A DNA stretch of 64,000 bases from Icerya purchasi (Eukaryota; Arthropoda; Insecta; Hemiptera; Monophlebidae): NCBI GenBank assembly GCA_039619475.1, contig CM077116.1:300246464-300310463 (forward strand), given 5' to 3'. Positions within the stretch are counted from its first letter, which is position 1. Every line of letters starts with the position of its first letter. This document shows, piece after piece, positions 34,828 through 49,300 of the stretch. The position numbers and the translations under genes were made by a program. A model generated the notes under the pieces. That model did not search any database, was not told the DNA's origin, and was given only the letters and a program-made list of their open reading frames with translations.

Positions 34828-37800
34828 GTAAGTGGAAATGATCAATGTTCCAGACTTACCAAGTTAGCACGCGTATCGTTTCCTCTGCATATGTTGAAAT
34901 GTACGCGAGTATTTAGAAGTACAAATCGTAAAAATTAAAAAAAAAAAAAAAAAAAGCAAACATGGTAAAAAATTAATTCCCTACTATTGGGCTTAAACAA
35001 ACTTTGACCACTGAATATACATGTATACGTATATACACAAAATTATACATGCACGGTGTCTTGGACCACTCCCGTCTACGCTTTTTAAAATCTAAAATAC
35101 TCAGTCGAATAAAACTTCATAAAAGGTTCCGGATCAATTAGCGATCTTTTTTAACTTCCGGCTTCCACTGGAATTGATCCATTCAGAGCAAAAATTATTT
35201 TTTAAAAACAGTATAGTGTATTTTCTTTTACGGATTTCAATTTCGGGCTTAAAATTAAGAAACTTTTATTGGAAATGTTTTTCTTTTTTTTTTTTTTTTA
35301 AAAATCGTCCATTTTGATCCTCAAAATGTTTCCCAAATTTCTTTTGAATATAACGCAGTATCTGATCACTGCGGGATTTAATGCATTTCTTTGTGTTCTT
35401 CTGTCGGCCACTAACAAACAAAGTTAGTAATCCTTAGTAAATATTACTAATACCGTTATTATCGTTCTGTTTATCGCACTATAACGAAAAATTCTTATTT
35501 GAAAGGTCTACACTGCCATCACGTATTTTCGCACGAAGAAGCTTTTGAGATTTGAGATGCTGAGAAGTATTGAAATGTTTTTTTTGTCACACAGCTGAGT
35601 GATCATTGTTTGGCGTACAGATTTTCTCATTCACGGAAAGTATTTTCTAGATTACTCTTATACACGTTAATAATAATAATAAAGGTATATTCGGCTGCGT
35701 TAACAAAAGAAGAAAAATTCGCGCACAAGTTTGGCACACGAGATTCGGTATTACCACCGCCTGTACTCATACTGCCCCGAAGATAGTCCGAACTATTGCG
35801 AAAGAGACACTAGAGTATGTATGGAGAAGCTCGGTTCGCCGAATTTATCGCAAATTCAAGTTTTATTTGTAGGTTTTAAGTTACGGCGATCGTACACAAT
35901 GATTAACATTTCGAAAACTGATCTTTTTGATTATTACTTTCATTTGGAGATTCTGTTTTCGGATGAATGAACCTTTAAAAATGATTACGAGATTAAGAGC
36001 TCGAATTTTTCCGTTATTGGTCCGGAACAAATCCGAACGGATTGAGAGAGGCGGATAACCAACATATTTGAAAGGGTAATGTTTCAGGTGAGACTATTAA
36101 AAATGAAATCATCGGTACTTCTTTTTTGATAAAGGATTTTTAGACTTGCTGTAGAGGTAAACTTTCCACCGTTTTTGGAGGACATCTTACATCTAACCGT
36201 TCTGGTTCGAATAGAGCTATTATTCAGCTCGTGTACATCAAGACTGGTCCGAACTGAATAAACGGAACGCTTCCTAGGAGGTGAATTGGTAAATTTAACT
36301 CCATAGTTTACCTCGATTATCCGTTTCGACTGTTTTTTAGAAAATTATTACGAAAGAGAGAGACAGAGACAACAAGAGAGAAAATAAAAGTTAAAATACA
36401 CGATCTCTTTCAGTGAAGAAATATCAGCCGATTTGTGTTTAAAAGATACGCAATGTGAAACTCGGTTTGAACATGACGCAGGCCGATATTTTAATGAAGT
36501 CGACTTGCTCAAATCTATATTGCTACGTGTTCGAATAAGTTCCGTTGAATATTCATTTAAGACTAGTAAAATTAATATGATAAATTTCGAATTTTTCATC
36601 TAATCGTGAAATGTTTTGAATCTATTAAATCCAATCCTCTTCTTCCTGACTGGTTGAATGAATTTTCAGCCGATCCCCGGCACAATCAATTTACTAACGT
36701 CGAATTTTTCATTCCACTAGATACGACGAGTGGTCTGGGACACATATTTTGTATATACATATATATGTCGTAAAAAAAGTACAATCGAAGTCGATTTCAT
36801 GGCGCCATTAAGTTTGAAAAAAAAAAAGAAATTTTTTTGTTGACTTTTTTTCCCAGGAGGAGCAGAACAGTAAAGCGGACATTAAATTGCTCGATGTGTC
36901 TGCGGAAGTAGCGAATGCTCCGAAATGCCGCGTCGGAATGAAAAAGTTATTAAAAGGTCACATCAATAAAGCAAATTCGGTTCATTATAGCGGAGATAGT
37001 CGGCACGCTGTATCTGGTGCGCTGGATGGAAAATTAATTATATGGGACACGTGGACTGGAAACAAAGTGCAAATTGTCCCATTACGCTCGGCGTGGGTTA
37101 TGACGGTTGCGTTCTCGAAATCGGGAAACTTTGTCGGTGAGTCACGCTTACATCTATAGATCCTCTTTCGTTCTCGCTACTTCCAACTGAAAACTTATAA
37201 AAACTTCGCCGTCCTTTAATCATTCATCATCTTTGCTCAATCTTTTCAAGTGCAATGTTATTCCCCCCGGTGCCTCGAACTTGTTCCAGGGAATTATTGC
37301 CCCCGGTGCCTCTTCTAGTTGCCGTCTCGGTGATTTAAAATTTCGTTTCATTTTCGTTCCACTTTGCTGTGAACCCCGTTCTGTCATTCTATTTTTGGCG
37401 CTATATCGGTTTTCGATGCTATATCCATAAAAGAAATCTTAACCGTTCGCTCGTTTACCGGTGACGTGTATCCGACCGCCGGTTCGGTTCATCGTATATC
37501 GGTCGACTGTACTACACTCCCCTCGTCTTTCTATTCGCGCTGTTACTATAAAATATTATTATTATGGTAACTCTTCAGAGTTTCATTTTAGGGATGCTCC
37601 GTTTACACGCAGGCTGTAAATGTTACGTTTAATCGTGACGACTTTTGGACTAATGCCATTATTGTCCGAGGGCTGCCCCGTGTGTGCAAGAATCATCTAC
37701 TTTCAAGTTGTTTTCTCATTATAATATATTCGTAAGAGGACGGAATGTAAATTTTTCGGAAGTTTTATCTGGTTTGAGCGTTCAAAAATCTGGCGGAAAT

Positions 37801-40800
37801 TTAAAATTGCCATCGAACAAGTAATCACATACTAATAGATCATGTTTTTTCGAAAATTTCGGCAGTTTAAATAAAATCACGTACAAGTATATTACGCTTA
37901 AACAAGTTTTTATATTCTCACCGGAAAGCGAAAAATATTGGCGCGAAGTACACCACACTGTTGTAGACAGACGACTTTTGTAGCCCCGTTTGAAATATGC
38001 CTCAGAATAAATCTCCAAAATTTAAAAAACTCCGGAAGTTACATAGTTAAATAGGTTTATTTTTCTTTTAATTTTCATTTTTAGTCTTAAAATAATAATA
38101 AGTAATTTACGGGGGGAGGGCGCTTTAAATTTTTCTTTTGTTTTAAAAAGCCCAGAGATCAAAAACTGCAAATATTCCTTGACGCACAGCTTGCTTTTAG
38201 TACTACTCCTATTAATAATAATGATCAAATGTGTGACTGACATCCCTAAAAAGTTGTACCGATTTGCTTATTGGAAAGTTCGACTATTTTTGAGAATAAT
38301 GCAGATTTCTTATGAAAGATTATATTCTGAAGATAAGAAAAAAATGAAATGTGCGCGCAATTTTTTTTTTTTAATTTTAAAAGCATCCATATCCGGACGC
38401 TCAAAAATTTCTCGCAGCAGACACTTTTGTGATCTTTAAATTTCGGTCTTTTCTAAAAGTGAAAATTTTTGTCTTTTTCATATTCTAGATGGCTACGGGT
38501 GAAATAAAATTTATCATCGGTTAATTGCCAGATTTCTTTTTAGTAAAATGTGTTAGTAATTTTATTTCCGAAATTCCAAACACAGCATAAGTAACAACAA
38601 CGAATATTGTATAAAAATGATGAAGTAAAACATTTCTTGCTTTTCTTCGTATAGAATTTGTTTTCTTTCCATTCAATTGAGCACGTTGACAAAGGACCCC
38701 TCCGCTCGGAAACAATTAAAAAAGAAAAAAGGAAAATAGTTGTTAAAGAATATACGGCCAGAAACTGACGAACTGAAGGAAGAAAGAACTGGAATAATGG
38801 ACAGAAGGTAGAGTGACAAGATGAAAGAGGCACAATGAGAACTAGGAAGTCTGAGAGGTGATATAAAAGAATGTCATAATTTTTCGAGAGGGATGGGCAT
38901 CCAAAAAAAAAAAAAAATATGATTACGATCACAAATAATTTTGTATTCAGGATGAAGACAACAGTTTGGGGACAATGTTAAAATGAAAACGTGAGGAGGG
39001 CAGAAAAGTTACGGTTAAAGAGAAAACCAATATAGACACGATATCGAAATGACGAAGTGAAGGGAAATCGAAAAGCCAAGGGAGTATAAGAAGACTCGGC
39101 TGGGTAGATGGGAGTAGGAAAAGATTGTTGGAAAAGAAAGGAAAAAAGATATATAGCCGGTATGAAGAATGAAATTTTTTACACATAGAGGAAGCAGGTG
39201 TCAGAGACAGGAATTTTAGAAAAATAAAGGCAGAGAGATACAGCAGCTTGAGCCAAGGAATCTGCTCTCTTTTATTTAGCTATTATTCTTTTGTGGCTAA
39301 GGACCTACAGTAAATCGATATATACGGGTGAAATGATTTGCGAGGGAGTTATGAACAAGGAAGTGTATGTGAAGAGTAAGAAATTCGCAGAAGTGAACCG
39401 GAAAATGAGAAGAAATTACTTAGGGAGCACACACGGAGTCGGTGATAATCAAATAATTTGAGGGGGGGGGGGTTATGGGACGCAAGATAAGGGTTTAACG
39501 GTAAATATAGTACATAAGGAAGAAAGGCGAAAAAATTCCGAGATGATAGTGTCCGGAAAAATAAAGGAGACTGCAACCTCACCAAGACATTTCGAACCGT
39601 CCTACGAGAAGGAAATAAGCATTTAATAGTACTATGAAATTCCTGCAAAACTAATGCTTTGAGAAGAGACTTGGAGGCAATAGTGAGGTAGAATTTCTTG
39701 CGAGGATAGAAAAAATCGGCAAAGTTGAAAGAGAAGTAGGAGTTACGATAATTTGATTTGAATTTAATCGTTTCACCAAAAGAATCATTTCATTTTCACA
39801 GACAACCGAGAAAGCACACTGAAACAACCAATAACGCATTGAAAATCTTCTACGGAATAAATAATTTTTTAATTTAGATTTATCTCTAACATTGGATAGA
39901 GTTGAATGACCGTGGTGTAAGGAAATAATTATAAATAGCGAAATTTTTAACATTTACTAAACTAGCAAACCTATAAAAGTGACCTCTGCATGAGGAAGTT
40001 TTTTTTTTAGTTGAAAAATTGTTGTGTCGCGTATTAGCAACAACCAAATTTGTATTCTCTTCTGCGATTACGTTTCTTCGCTAACTACGGACTGCATTTT
40101 AAAATGTTGCGATAAAATAAAATATTTTTTTATAAAAAATATTAAATACCGACTTCAAGGTTTATTGTAAAAATTTAATAAAAATGCACTTCGAAAAAGT
40201 AAAAAGTAGTTAAATGAAAAATGCACTAAAAAGTGAAAAATAATTACTCCCGATAAGAAAATATATTTTAGAGTGATATGCATCTTAAGTGGCGATATTA
40301 TGGTAATTCTTATATAACATTAATATACCTTAATTAGAGTCCTCATAAAAATTCATATTAAAATATCTAGGAACAATTTAATAAACATTTAATGCAGTTT
40401 TTAATTATTATTTTAATATGAATTCGACGCCGACTCTAATTAAGGTATATTAATGTTGTATAAGAATTACGATATCGCCTTAAGTTATATCACACTCTCT
40501 GATATATATTTTCTTATCGGGAGTAATTATTTTTTACTTTTTAGTGCATTTTTATTAAATTTTTATAATAAATTTTCAAGTATCGGTATTTTTTTTTTTA
40601 AAAAAACATTTTATTTTACAATTTTTAGCGTTATACTTGAATTTTTTTTCCTTGTTAAAAATCAATTACGACGATAGATCGTTGACCGAAATAACGAGGC
40701 CGCGAAATCTGTCTTCCGACAATGAAGGCCACACGTAATACACCTCAAGTATTATTAAGGATAACTCAAAAACTACTGGTCAGATCTTGATCAAATTTAT

Positions 40801-43354
40801 TTAGGACCACATGAGAAGTGCCAACTTTCAAATAAAAGAAGAATCATCAAAATCGGTTCACCTAGAAAAAAGTTCTGAGGTAACATACATAAAAAAGAAA
40901 AAAATGCAGTCAAATTGAAAACCTGCTTTTTTTTTAAGTCGGTTAATAAGTATGCTATGAGCTAGGAATTTGTTAATAAATTGGCCGTTAGCAGAGGCGA
41001 AACGTGCCAGGGAGTTAACTGCATTTTTTCCTAGAATGCTGAAAGGATTAAAATTATCCAAAGAAAATCGATTTGGATGGATCAGACTATTATAGGTGGA
41101 CTATCGAGAATGCTGGTAGACATAAATAAAGGTAGCGGACAAGGAGAGAACATAATATTGTCAGATGAAGATCGCGCGGGAAGAGAGGAAATCTTAAAAA
41201 ATATGAGCAAACATTATTTAAAAAGGCGGAAATATTTAACGTTTTTATAATAAAATTTTATTACAGAATACAATTTGTGTATTATAGAATATCATTTGCA
41301 CGCTAATGTACTCTTATAACTCCTTATACGCGGTGCGTAAACACTGCGCATAACCATCTTCATATTTTATCATTACTACTAAACGCTCATTGGTCGATCC
41401 AACTGGATGCACGGATTTTTAGAATCATTGCGAATTGTTTGAAACTTACTTATTCAATAGTACAGCATAATCGCGAGACCTAAACCTGGTCATCGTATCT
41501 TCCTTTCCTTCAACATCATCGCTGATTAGTTTTAAAGCGTTGTTAATTATTACCCTGTGTTTTTAGCCTCTCTGAAGCATACTGTTACGGACTTTCCAGT
41601 GATGACACACGCGACATCTGAAGTTTTCAAATTAATCAATAAAATACATTCCATTTGTTGTTGTTGGATGGTTTTTAAAAACTTCTACAAAGCAGAAGTA
41701 CCTTCTTAACGATTTATCGATTTTTTAAAGTCAGCTCTCCTCCACAGGTATACAATTCGTGGCAACATACAGACATACTATCCGCGCCGTTAATTTGTGA
41801 TACCAGTTTGCTTTTACATATATACGAAATAAAAACATTTAAAATCATTACTGGCGTTGAACATTTTTTTTTCATTTTCTGTTTTTAGCAGTGAATTTTA
41901 TTATTTCATATTTTATTTAATACTAATAATATTTAATTAAATTATTTTTTATTAATTTTAATTATATTTTTCATAATTTTATAAATATTTGAAATTTTCT
42001 GATAAGAGCTGTTTTTTATACGTTGCCCCTTTCGTGTTATTTTATTAAAAACAGATTTAATTTCGTTAGAACTACTTGTGTTATACAACCAAAGTTTCGT
42101 AAGGCAAGAGGTTTTTTTTGTTTTCCTTGTTTAACGCTGTTGGCTGTCTGTAAACAAGTGAGAATCGACGATAATTTGTATTTTTTCAATTTCACTTCTT
42201 CGTAAATTCCTATTCTGAAAAAATATTCTAAAAAACAGGAAATAGTTAAACAATGAAAATCATCGTTTCTATGAACATTGCTGCTTTCGAATGTTAAAGG
42301 TGGACATAATTTGAGAACCGAACCATTACTATTTTACTCCATATCTAATCAGATTAATACGATATTAATTATAATGAAAGGTTCTTTCCAAAAGGAGACG
42401 AGCTTGAATTTCTTGTACATTCTTCCCTCAGAGCTACGATGTAACAAAAAATGGCGATTATTGTCTGCGCAAACTCTTTGTATATGATAAAAAATAAAAA
42501 AAGAAGCTGTTTTAGATGAATGTCTTCTTTTGCCGCTGGTTGAAAACATAAAAATTCTCTGCGTATACGAAATAGCTTCAATAATCATAATAATGTAACT
42601 GTAGTAGGACATTGTGAGGGAACATTAATGCCGATGGATGAAGAATGTTCTCCTTGCTATAGATATTCTTCTTTTTAACGCGAATTAATTTATTTAGCGT
42701 GCGGAGGAATGGATAATCAATGCACAATTTACGATCTGAACAATCGAGATTCATCAGGTATGGCTAAAATGACTCGTGAACTGTTGGGTTACGAAGGTTT
42801 TCTGTCATCGTGTAGATTCATCGATGATGCCAATTTAATAACCGGCTCCGGTGACCAAAAAATGTAAGTGAAAATATTTTGCATATATTCGAAAAATCAG
42901 ATTATTCTTATTCAATTATCGATAAATAATTTTTCCTTCGTTTCTTCGATACTGTTAAACAGATAGTTCTTTTTTTTTTTTGAGATTTTTATACGGATAT
43001 AGGTAACGAAAGCTGAAAATTTTTTTAGAAATTCGAAGTGAAAAAAACATGTTTTTGGAAAGAGTAGCTTTTATACTCAGGCAATGTGTTATTTGTTAAA
43101 TTAATACTTCTTATCACAGCAATGTGTTTTATTTGTTAAACTAATACTTCTTATCACAGCAATGTGTTTTATTTGTTAAACTTGCTAGTTTTGACCAGAT
43201 GATGCAATAGCGGTGGGAGATATTGAGTGAACATATAAAAAGTTTTGCCCATTATGTTAATCAAAAAATTTTACGCATCAATGTTCTGTTATTTATCGAT
43301 GATACAGAAAAATTTCGTTTACAAGTGTTAATTTAAGTTCTTTAATTTAATCAT

Positions 43355-43395
<41 letters not shown>

Positions 43396-46300
43396 TACAA
43401 CGTAATTCTTAGGTTACCCCCGTTAGAAAAAATGTCCCAATTTTATGTAACGTTTGTTATATTTTAATTTTTACCGACTTAATATATATTAATTACAACG
43501 TAATTTTTTGGTTGGCCCCCATTAGAGTTTATAACGAAAAAATGTCCTAATTTTATGCAATGAAAGTTAAATGTTAAGATATGATTTTGTGATTATGTTA
43601 TTATATTCATATGGACCAATTTAGAATTGCGTTGTGCATTTTGATCATTTTATACAAAGTATAGAAGAGAAAGAGAGAAATGTAAGCAAGAGGTGTCAAG
43701 GGGCACAGCACCTTGCGGGGCCAAAATAGCCGAGTTTGTATATATATATATATATATAAAACTTTTCATAAACAATCCATGTAGTATTACTCAAATTACA
43801 TTTTAAAAACTAGCTGGAATCTAAACAAAAAGTCATCGGTACTTAGACAGCGCTTAGTTCTGAGCAACGGTAATCACAATATGTGATGTGCATCATTTCT
43901 TTATGTTGTTTTGATCTACGATTTTAATTTTAATTGCGAAAATTTTGTAATTACGTTGTGTATTCACATTTTTACTTTATCTTATTCCGTTTTCTTAGTT
44001 TTTCTAAATATTTGTCATTAATACACATTACTAGTAGGTGTGAATAAATAAATAATTGTTTATAAACTATTTGTTGTTAAATATTATTGATTATCTTGGT
44101 ACTTTGTTCAAATATTTTCATTGATAAATTTTTTCAACTATAAATGTCTTATAATTATGTTTTTGATTCGCACTTTTACTTCATAGTTTAATTTTGTAAT
44201 TTTTAAATTTTTTATTAATAATTATTACTAGCAAGTATGAATTAATAAATAAATGTTTGTAAACTATTTGTTATTTAATGTTATTAATTATTTTTGTACT
44301 AGCTATTATCATTTTTGTCTTATCAGTTAAGGAGATAAATTTATAATAATTTCGAGTGATTATTTTTTTGCTTTTAAGTTTTTAACTAATAGCGTCCAAA
44401 CAGCTTTTTTTTTCTTTTTTTCCCCGCTCGTCCCCCCAGTTTACTCAGAAACAAATAGAAAGGAAAGAAGTCGGTTATATTTTAATCCGATTAGAAATCT
44501 TTGATAAAAAGGAACAAATAGCAAGAATAATTAATGGGGAAGGGAAAGGCAGGATATAAGAAGCACAATAAGGAGTAAGCTCAAGCCTCAACAGATAGGA
44601 ATACAAAATAAAACGCTCCACAGAAAGAGATGAACACTCAAAGAACATATGATCGGGGTCGCAAGTAACTGCATCATCCGGATGGAGAGGACAATGTGGG
44701 GAGGAAGTCAGGGAAAATCGAAATCGGCAGGAAGGCAGCAGATAATGGCCACAATGGAGACCAACAACGGAAACAACATCAGAACGTCGAAGTCAAGGAT
44801 ACAAAAGAAATCATGAATAGGGAGGAAGAGTATGCTGAACAAGCAGATGAAGGGAATGACTGTTGAAAAAAGGGGAAGCGTAGATGTCCGACCAATATCT
44901 GGTATGAAAATTTTGGAACGAAGTTCTTTTACCCGGCTTGTTGGTAGAAGTAAACGGGCAAAAATCGTCACGACACGAAAAAACGCGTTATGCGTTCTCC
45001 AAGCGACCTTCACTCTCTTTCCCTTTCCTTCTGACCCTTTCTATTATGTACGGGTGTGTGCGTGTGTGCGTGCGTGCGATTATCGAGATTCGAGCATCAA
45101 GCATTCTACGCGGTCAGCTGTGTAAGCTCAATTCTAAACACGTGTAAATTTTAGTGAATTTGAAAATTGGCGCGTTTTTTTTTGTGCAACGTTACCACAC
45201 TTCAACGAGTCTGATGATTTACTTATTGTTTTTGTTTTAATTAATTCATACGGGATTCGTATTTTTTGTTTTTGTTGTCTTTGTTTAAATCCATACGAGA
45301 TTTATATATTGTGTTCCATTTTTTATCGTGTACTTTATGAATGACTTTATACTCGTATATCTACCAAAAAGGGAAAGGAACTTCGTTCCTACCGGGTCTC
45401 CCCCCCTAGACATCACTTTTTGCATATTAATTGGAGGTTAGCGGATGGAATTTTCCGTAAAAAAAAGGCGAAAAGAAGCAGCAACTAGAGCCAAGGAATC
45501 ATCTTGTACAGCTTTAGAAACATTAGTGTAAATCTAAGCGAGCTTTTCGGTAATCTAACGAATCGTTCTCAAAAAGTTTCTGGAAAAGAAGCTGGAGACT
45601 TCGTCACAGCTGTTAAGCCTTTCAGTGTATATATAAATATATAAACGCGTGAGCGCGCGCGCGCACACATACGCACACATGTGTGTATATATATATATAT
45701 ATATTAATTACAACGTAATTCTTAGGCTACCCCTCTTTAGAAAAAATGTCCCAATTTTATATAACGTTTGTTATATTTTATAGGATTTTTGTTATTGTTA
45801 TTTAAAAAATGTCACAATTTTATGTAACGAAATATGTAACGAAAAATGTAACGAAACAGTGTCTTAATTTTATATCATGAAAGTTAAATGTTAGGATCGG
45901 ATTTTTGTGATTATGTTATTTTTTTTGTGTTGTTGCCAGTAAGAATTACGTTGTAAACTTTGATCATTTTATACAAAGTATCCAAGAGAGAAAGAGACAG
46001 AAATGAAAGAAAGAGGGGTCAAGGGGCACAGTCCCTAGCGAGGCCAAAATGACCGAGTTTATATATATATATATAATATATTAATGATGTCGTTTTGTTG
46101 TGGGCAATATGAAAAAAACCGTTGTGAAATTTTAAATAAAAAAGAAAAAAAAAGGTGTGGCTGTTCTATTAATGAGTTATTATGATCCCGATCATATAAT
46201 GTTCAGTTGTTCGTCTCTTTAAACTGAACAAGCTTCGTTTTATTCCTTTCTCTTACAAACCGGTATTCCCGCTCCATATCTGTTACATTCATTCTCTCCC

Positions 46301-49300
46301 TTCCTTCTCGATCGGTTATTCTAGTTTCTGATTCCTTTCTGTCAGCTATCTCTGATCTTGTAAGGATCTGAGCCCTCTGTTCCATTGTTCTCGGCCAATG
46401 TCCATGTTGACGAATCCGTTATAAAAAAAAAAAAAAAAAAGAGTTAGTTAGGCAGTGGTGTTTCTTTTTTTTTTTTTTTTTTTTTTTTTGGGAACGCCAA
46501 TCAAGGGCAATGACCCATCATCAAAGAATTACGAAAACAGGATTAAATTTTGATATATAAAGAAATAGAGGAAATGAACTCAGCTAAGATTGGAACAACA
46601 TCTGGTGAAGGAAAGGAAAGTATGTAGGAAGCACAAAAAGGAGTAGGTAGTTTTAGGTGGAGAAGCTTAGTGTAGAGGAGGGAACGCTGCTGTACAAGAA
46701 GAGAGCATTCAAAAAGGATATGATTTGCATCACAAACACAGTCATGATCCGAGGGATGAAAATTACAGTATGGGGAAGAAACAATAGAAAAACGAAAGAG
46801 AGAGGAAGGAAGACAATTATGGTTGAGACGAAGACGTGTTATGGAGGAAATAACGGAACGACTGAAACCAGGGAAATCAGCAAACCAGGAACGTGATGAA
46901 GGAAGAGGTTGCAAGAGTTTGTAAAAGGAATGAGGATTGGAAAAGGAGGTAATGTAGGTATCCGACCATGATTTGAGGTGTGCTCGTTTGGATGGAAAGA
47001 GGATATTATTGGCAGGAAATTTATTGACAAATTTGCCGTTATAAGAAGCAGAGCGAGCAAACGAGTCAACTAGGTTATGTTAGCTGCGATGCCGCTATGA
47101 CTGGGAATCCAAAGAAGATCGATTTGAATGGAACGAACTAAGAAGAGATTTGCAATTAAGGAACGAATGGAAAGGATAATGTAGTCGCATGAAGAGGATG
47201 GAAAAGGGGAGGATATAGCCTGCAAGACGCTCATGGAGTCAGAACAAATAAGGTATTTATTATTATAGGAGGAAAGTGCAATGAACAGAACTGTACGGAG
47301 TATTGCATACGATTCTGCAGTGAAAATGGAACAGAAGGAAGGAAGTTTATAAAGTTCGTAGTGTGGAAGAGAAGAAATAAGAAAGGAAGCTCCGACCCCC
47401 TCATCGCTTTTGGAACCATCCGTAAAGAGGGACAGACGAAGAAGGAAATAGAGACCTCAAAGCTCCGTTGTACTCGCTTAAAGCGATAGAAGGTGAATAT
47501 TTAGTATGAGAAGGAAGGAAAAACAAACTAGGAGGATATAAAAAATCTATAAAACTGAATGTAAAGAACGGGAGTTTATGATATGTGTAGATAAATGAAG
47601 AATAAGGAGCAAGGCGTCGAGAGACATGAGAAAGAATAGGAATCTTCAGGGGAGAAAATCGCCAATTGGCCAGGATGTAGGAATAAGCAGAGACTAATTT
47701 AGAAGACTTAATAGGAAGACGTTTTATGAGGAAGCGATCCCCAAGAAAGGATCTACGAATGTGTAAAGGATGAATGTTGGCTTCTGAAAGTACTGCAGGA
47801 ATGGAGGAGGATTTCAGAACACCGAGGCAAAGACGAAGACATGAATTTTGGACTTTATCGAGTTTGGAAAGAAGATGTTTAGGAGCATTGCCATAAATGA
47901 AGGAACAGTAATCAAGTTTGGAACGAATAGTAGATTTATATAGAATAAGAAGAACACTGGGGTCGCCACCCCATTTGTGTGGAGAAAGAGCCTTTAATAA
48001 ATTAGTTCTCTTAAGACAGGAAGTATATAGGTAGGAAATATGTTCGCGAAAGGATAAACGACTGTTTAGGAAAACGCCAAGATAGCAGAAGGACCTAACT
48101 AATGGAATAGATAAATTGTTCAAAGAGACATTAATTCAGGAAGTATTATAGGGACGAAAGGAAAAAACCATACAAACAGATTTAGAGGATGAAATGGTTA
48201 GATGGATGTTGGATAGAGCGGATTCAAGTAAGTTCAACGAATTATTGAGTTCATCTTTAGCAGAGAGGATGGAAGTTGAGGAGTAATAAATAAGAATATT
48301 ATCCGCGAAAAGGAGTGTAGAGGCTGAGACGGGAAGAGAAGCTATTTCAAGCGAATAGATACTAAAAAGAGTAGGACTCAAACATGACCCTTGAGGAAGG
48401 CCACGGAATACACATCTAGAGCCAGAGAAGGAAGGAGTGGAAAGATAAATGGTTCTACTTTGAAAGAGCTGAATTATCAGGGAAGAAAGTTGAACAGGAA
48501 TGCCAATAGAAATCATCTTATTTTTAAGGGATGGAAGATGAACCTTATCGAAAGCAGAAACTACATCAACAAAGGCAGCGATCGTGTATTTTCTTTCGAG
48601 AAGAGCTTTATATATGTCAGAAAGAAAAAGGCTGATGCAGTCAGAAGGACCAAGACCAGGACGAAAACCGAACATATTGTAGGAGACGAGATTATTATGT
48701 TCCAGCCACCAAACAAGGCGCCGGTTTAGTATACTCTCGAATAGTTTTCTTAAACAAGGAGCCAAAGAAATAGGTCGAAAAGAATTTGGAATTTTCTTAG
48801 GAATTGGGATAATTATATGATAAATGAATTCCAAATAGGACGTGTAAGTCCTGAGAGAAGAAAAGAATTGAAAATTTCGAGGAGAATTTTGAGTGAGAAA
48901 TTAGAGAGATTTTTAAGAACAAGGAAGGAAATTTTGTCGATTCCTGGAGTCGAATTGGAGGATTTTTGCAACGAAAAGAGGAGTTCATTGAAGTGGAATT
49001 CTGAAGTGAGGAAGTAAGATGAATAGGCAGTGGTGTTTTGTTTAGATGAATGCTGGCTTGAATCCCGCTGCCGCATAGAGAAGCTCCCATAAATTTCACT
49101 TGCACTAGATTAATGCCCATAGTTGAAGCGCCACTAAAAAAAAAATATTACTGAGCTCATTTAAAACGGAGTGTGCGTGTAATAACATTGTTGAATTTTA
49201 TAATGTTTTGGTTTAATTAGGAAATTACGATGAAAAACTAAAGGAGTACTCTGCCGAATTCTATTTTTAAAGCATGGAGGTTAGTAACGATTTCGTATTA

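Noticed and set aside
42349..42612. Overlapping frames on both strands upstream of Gbeta exon 3
   Set aside because: They lie in an intron, have no homology signal, and are no longer than chance allows.
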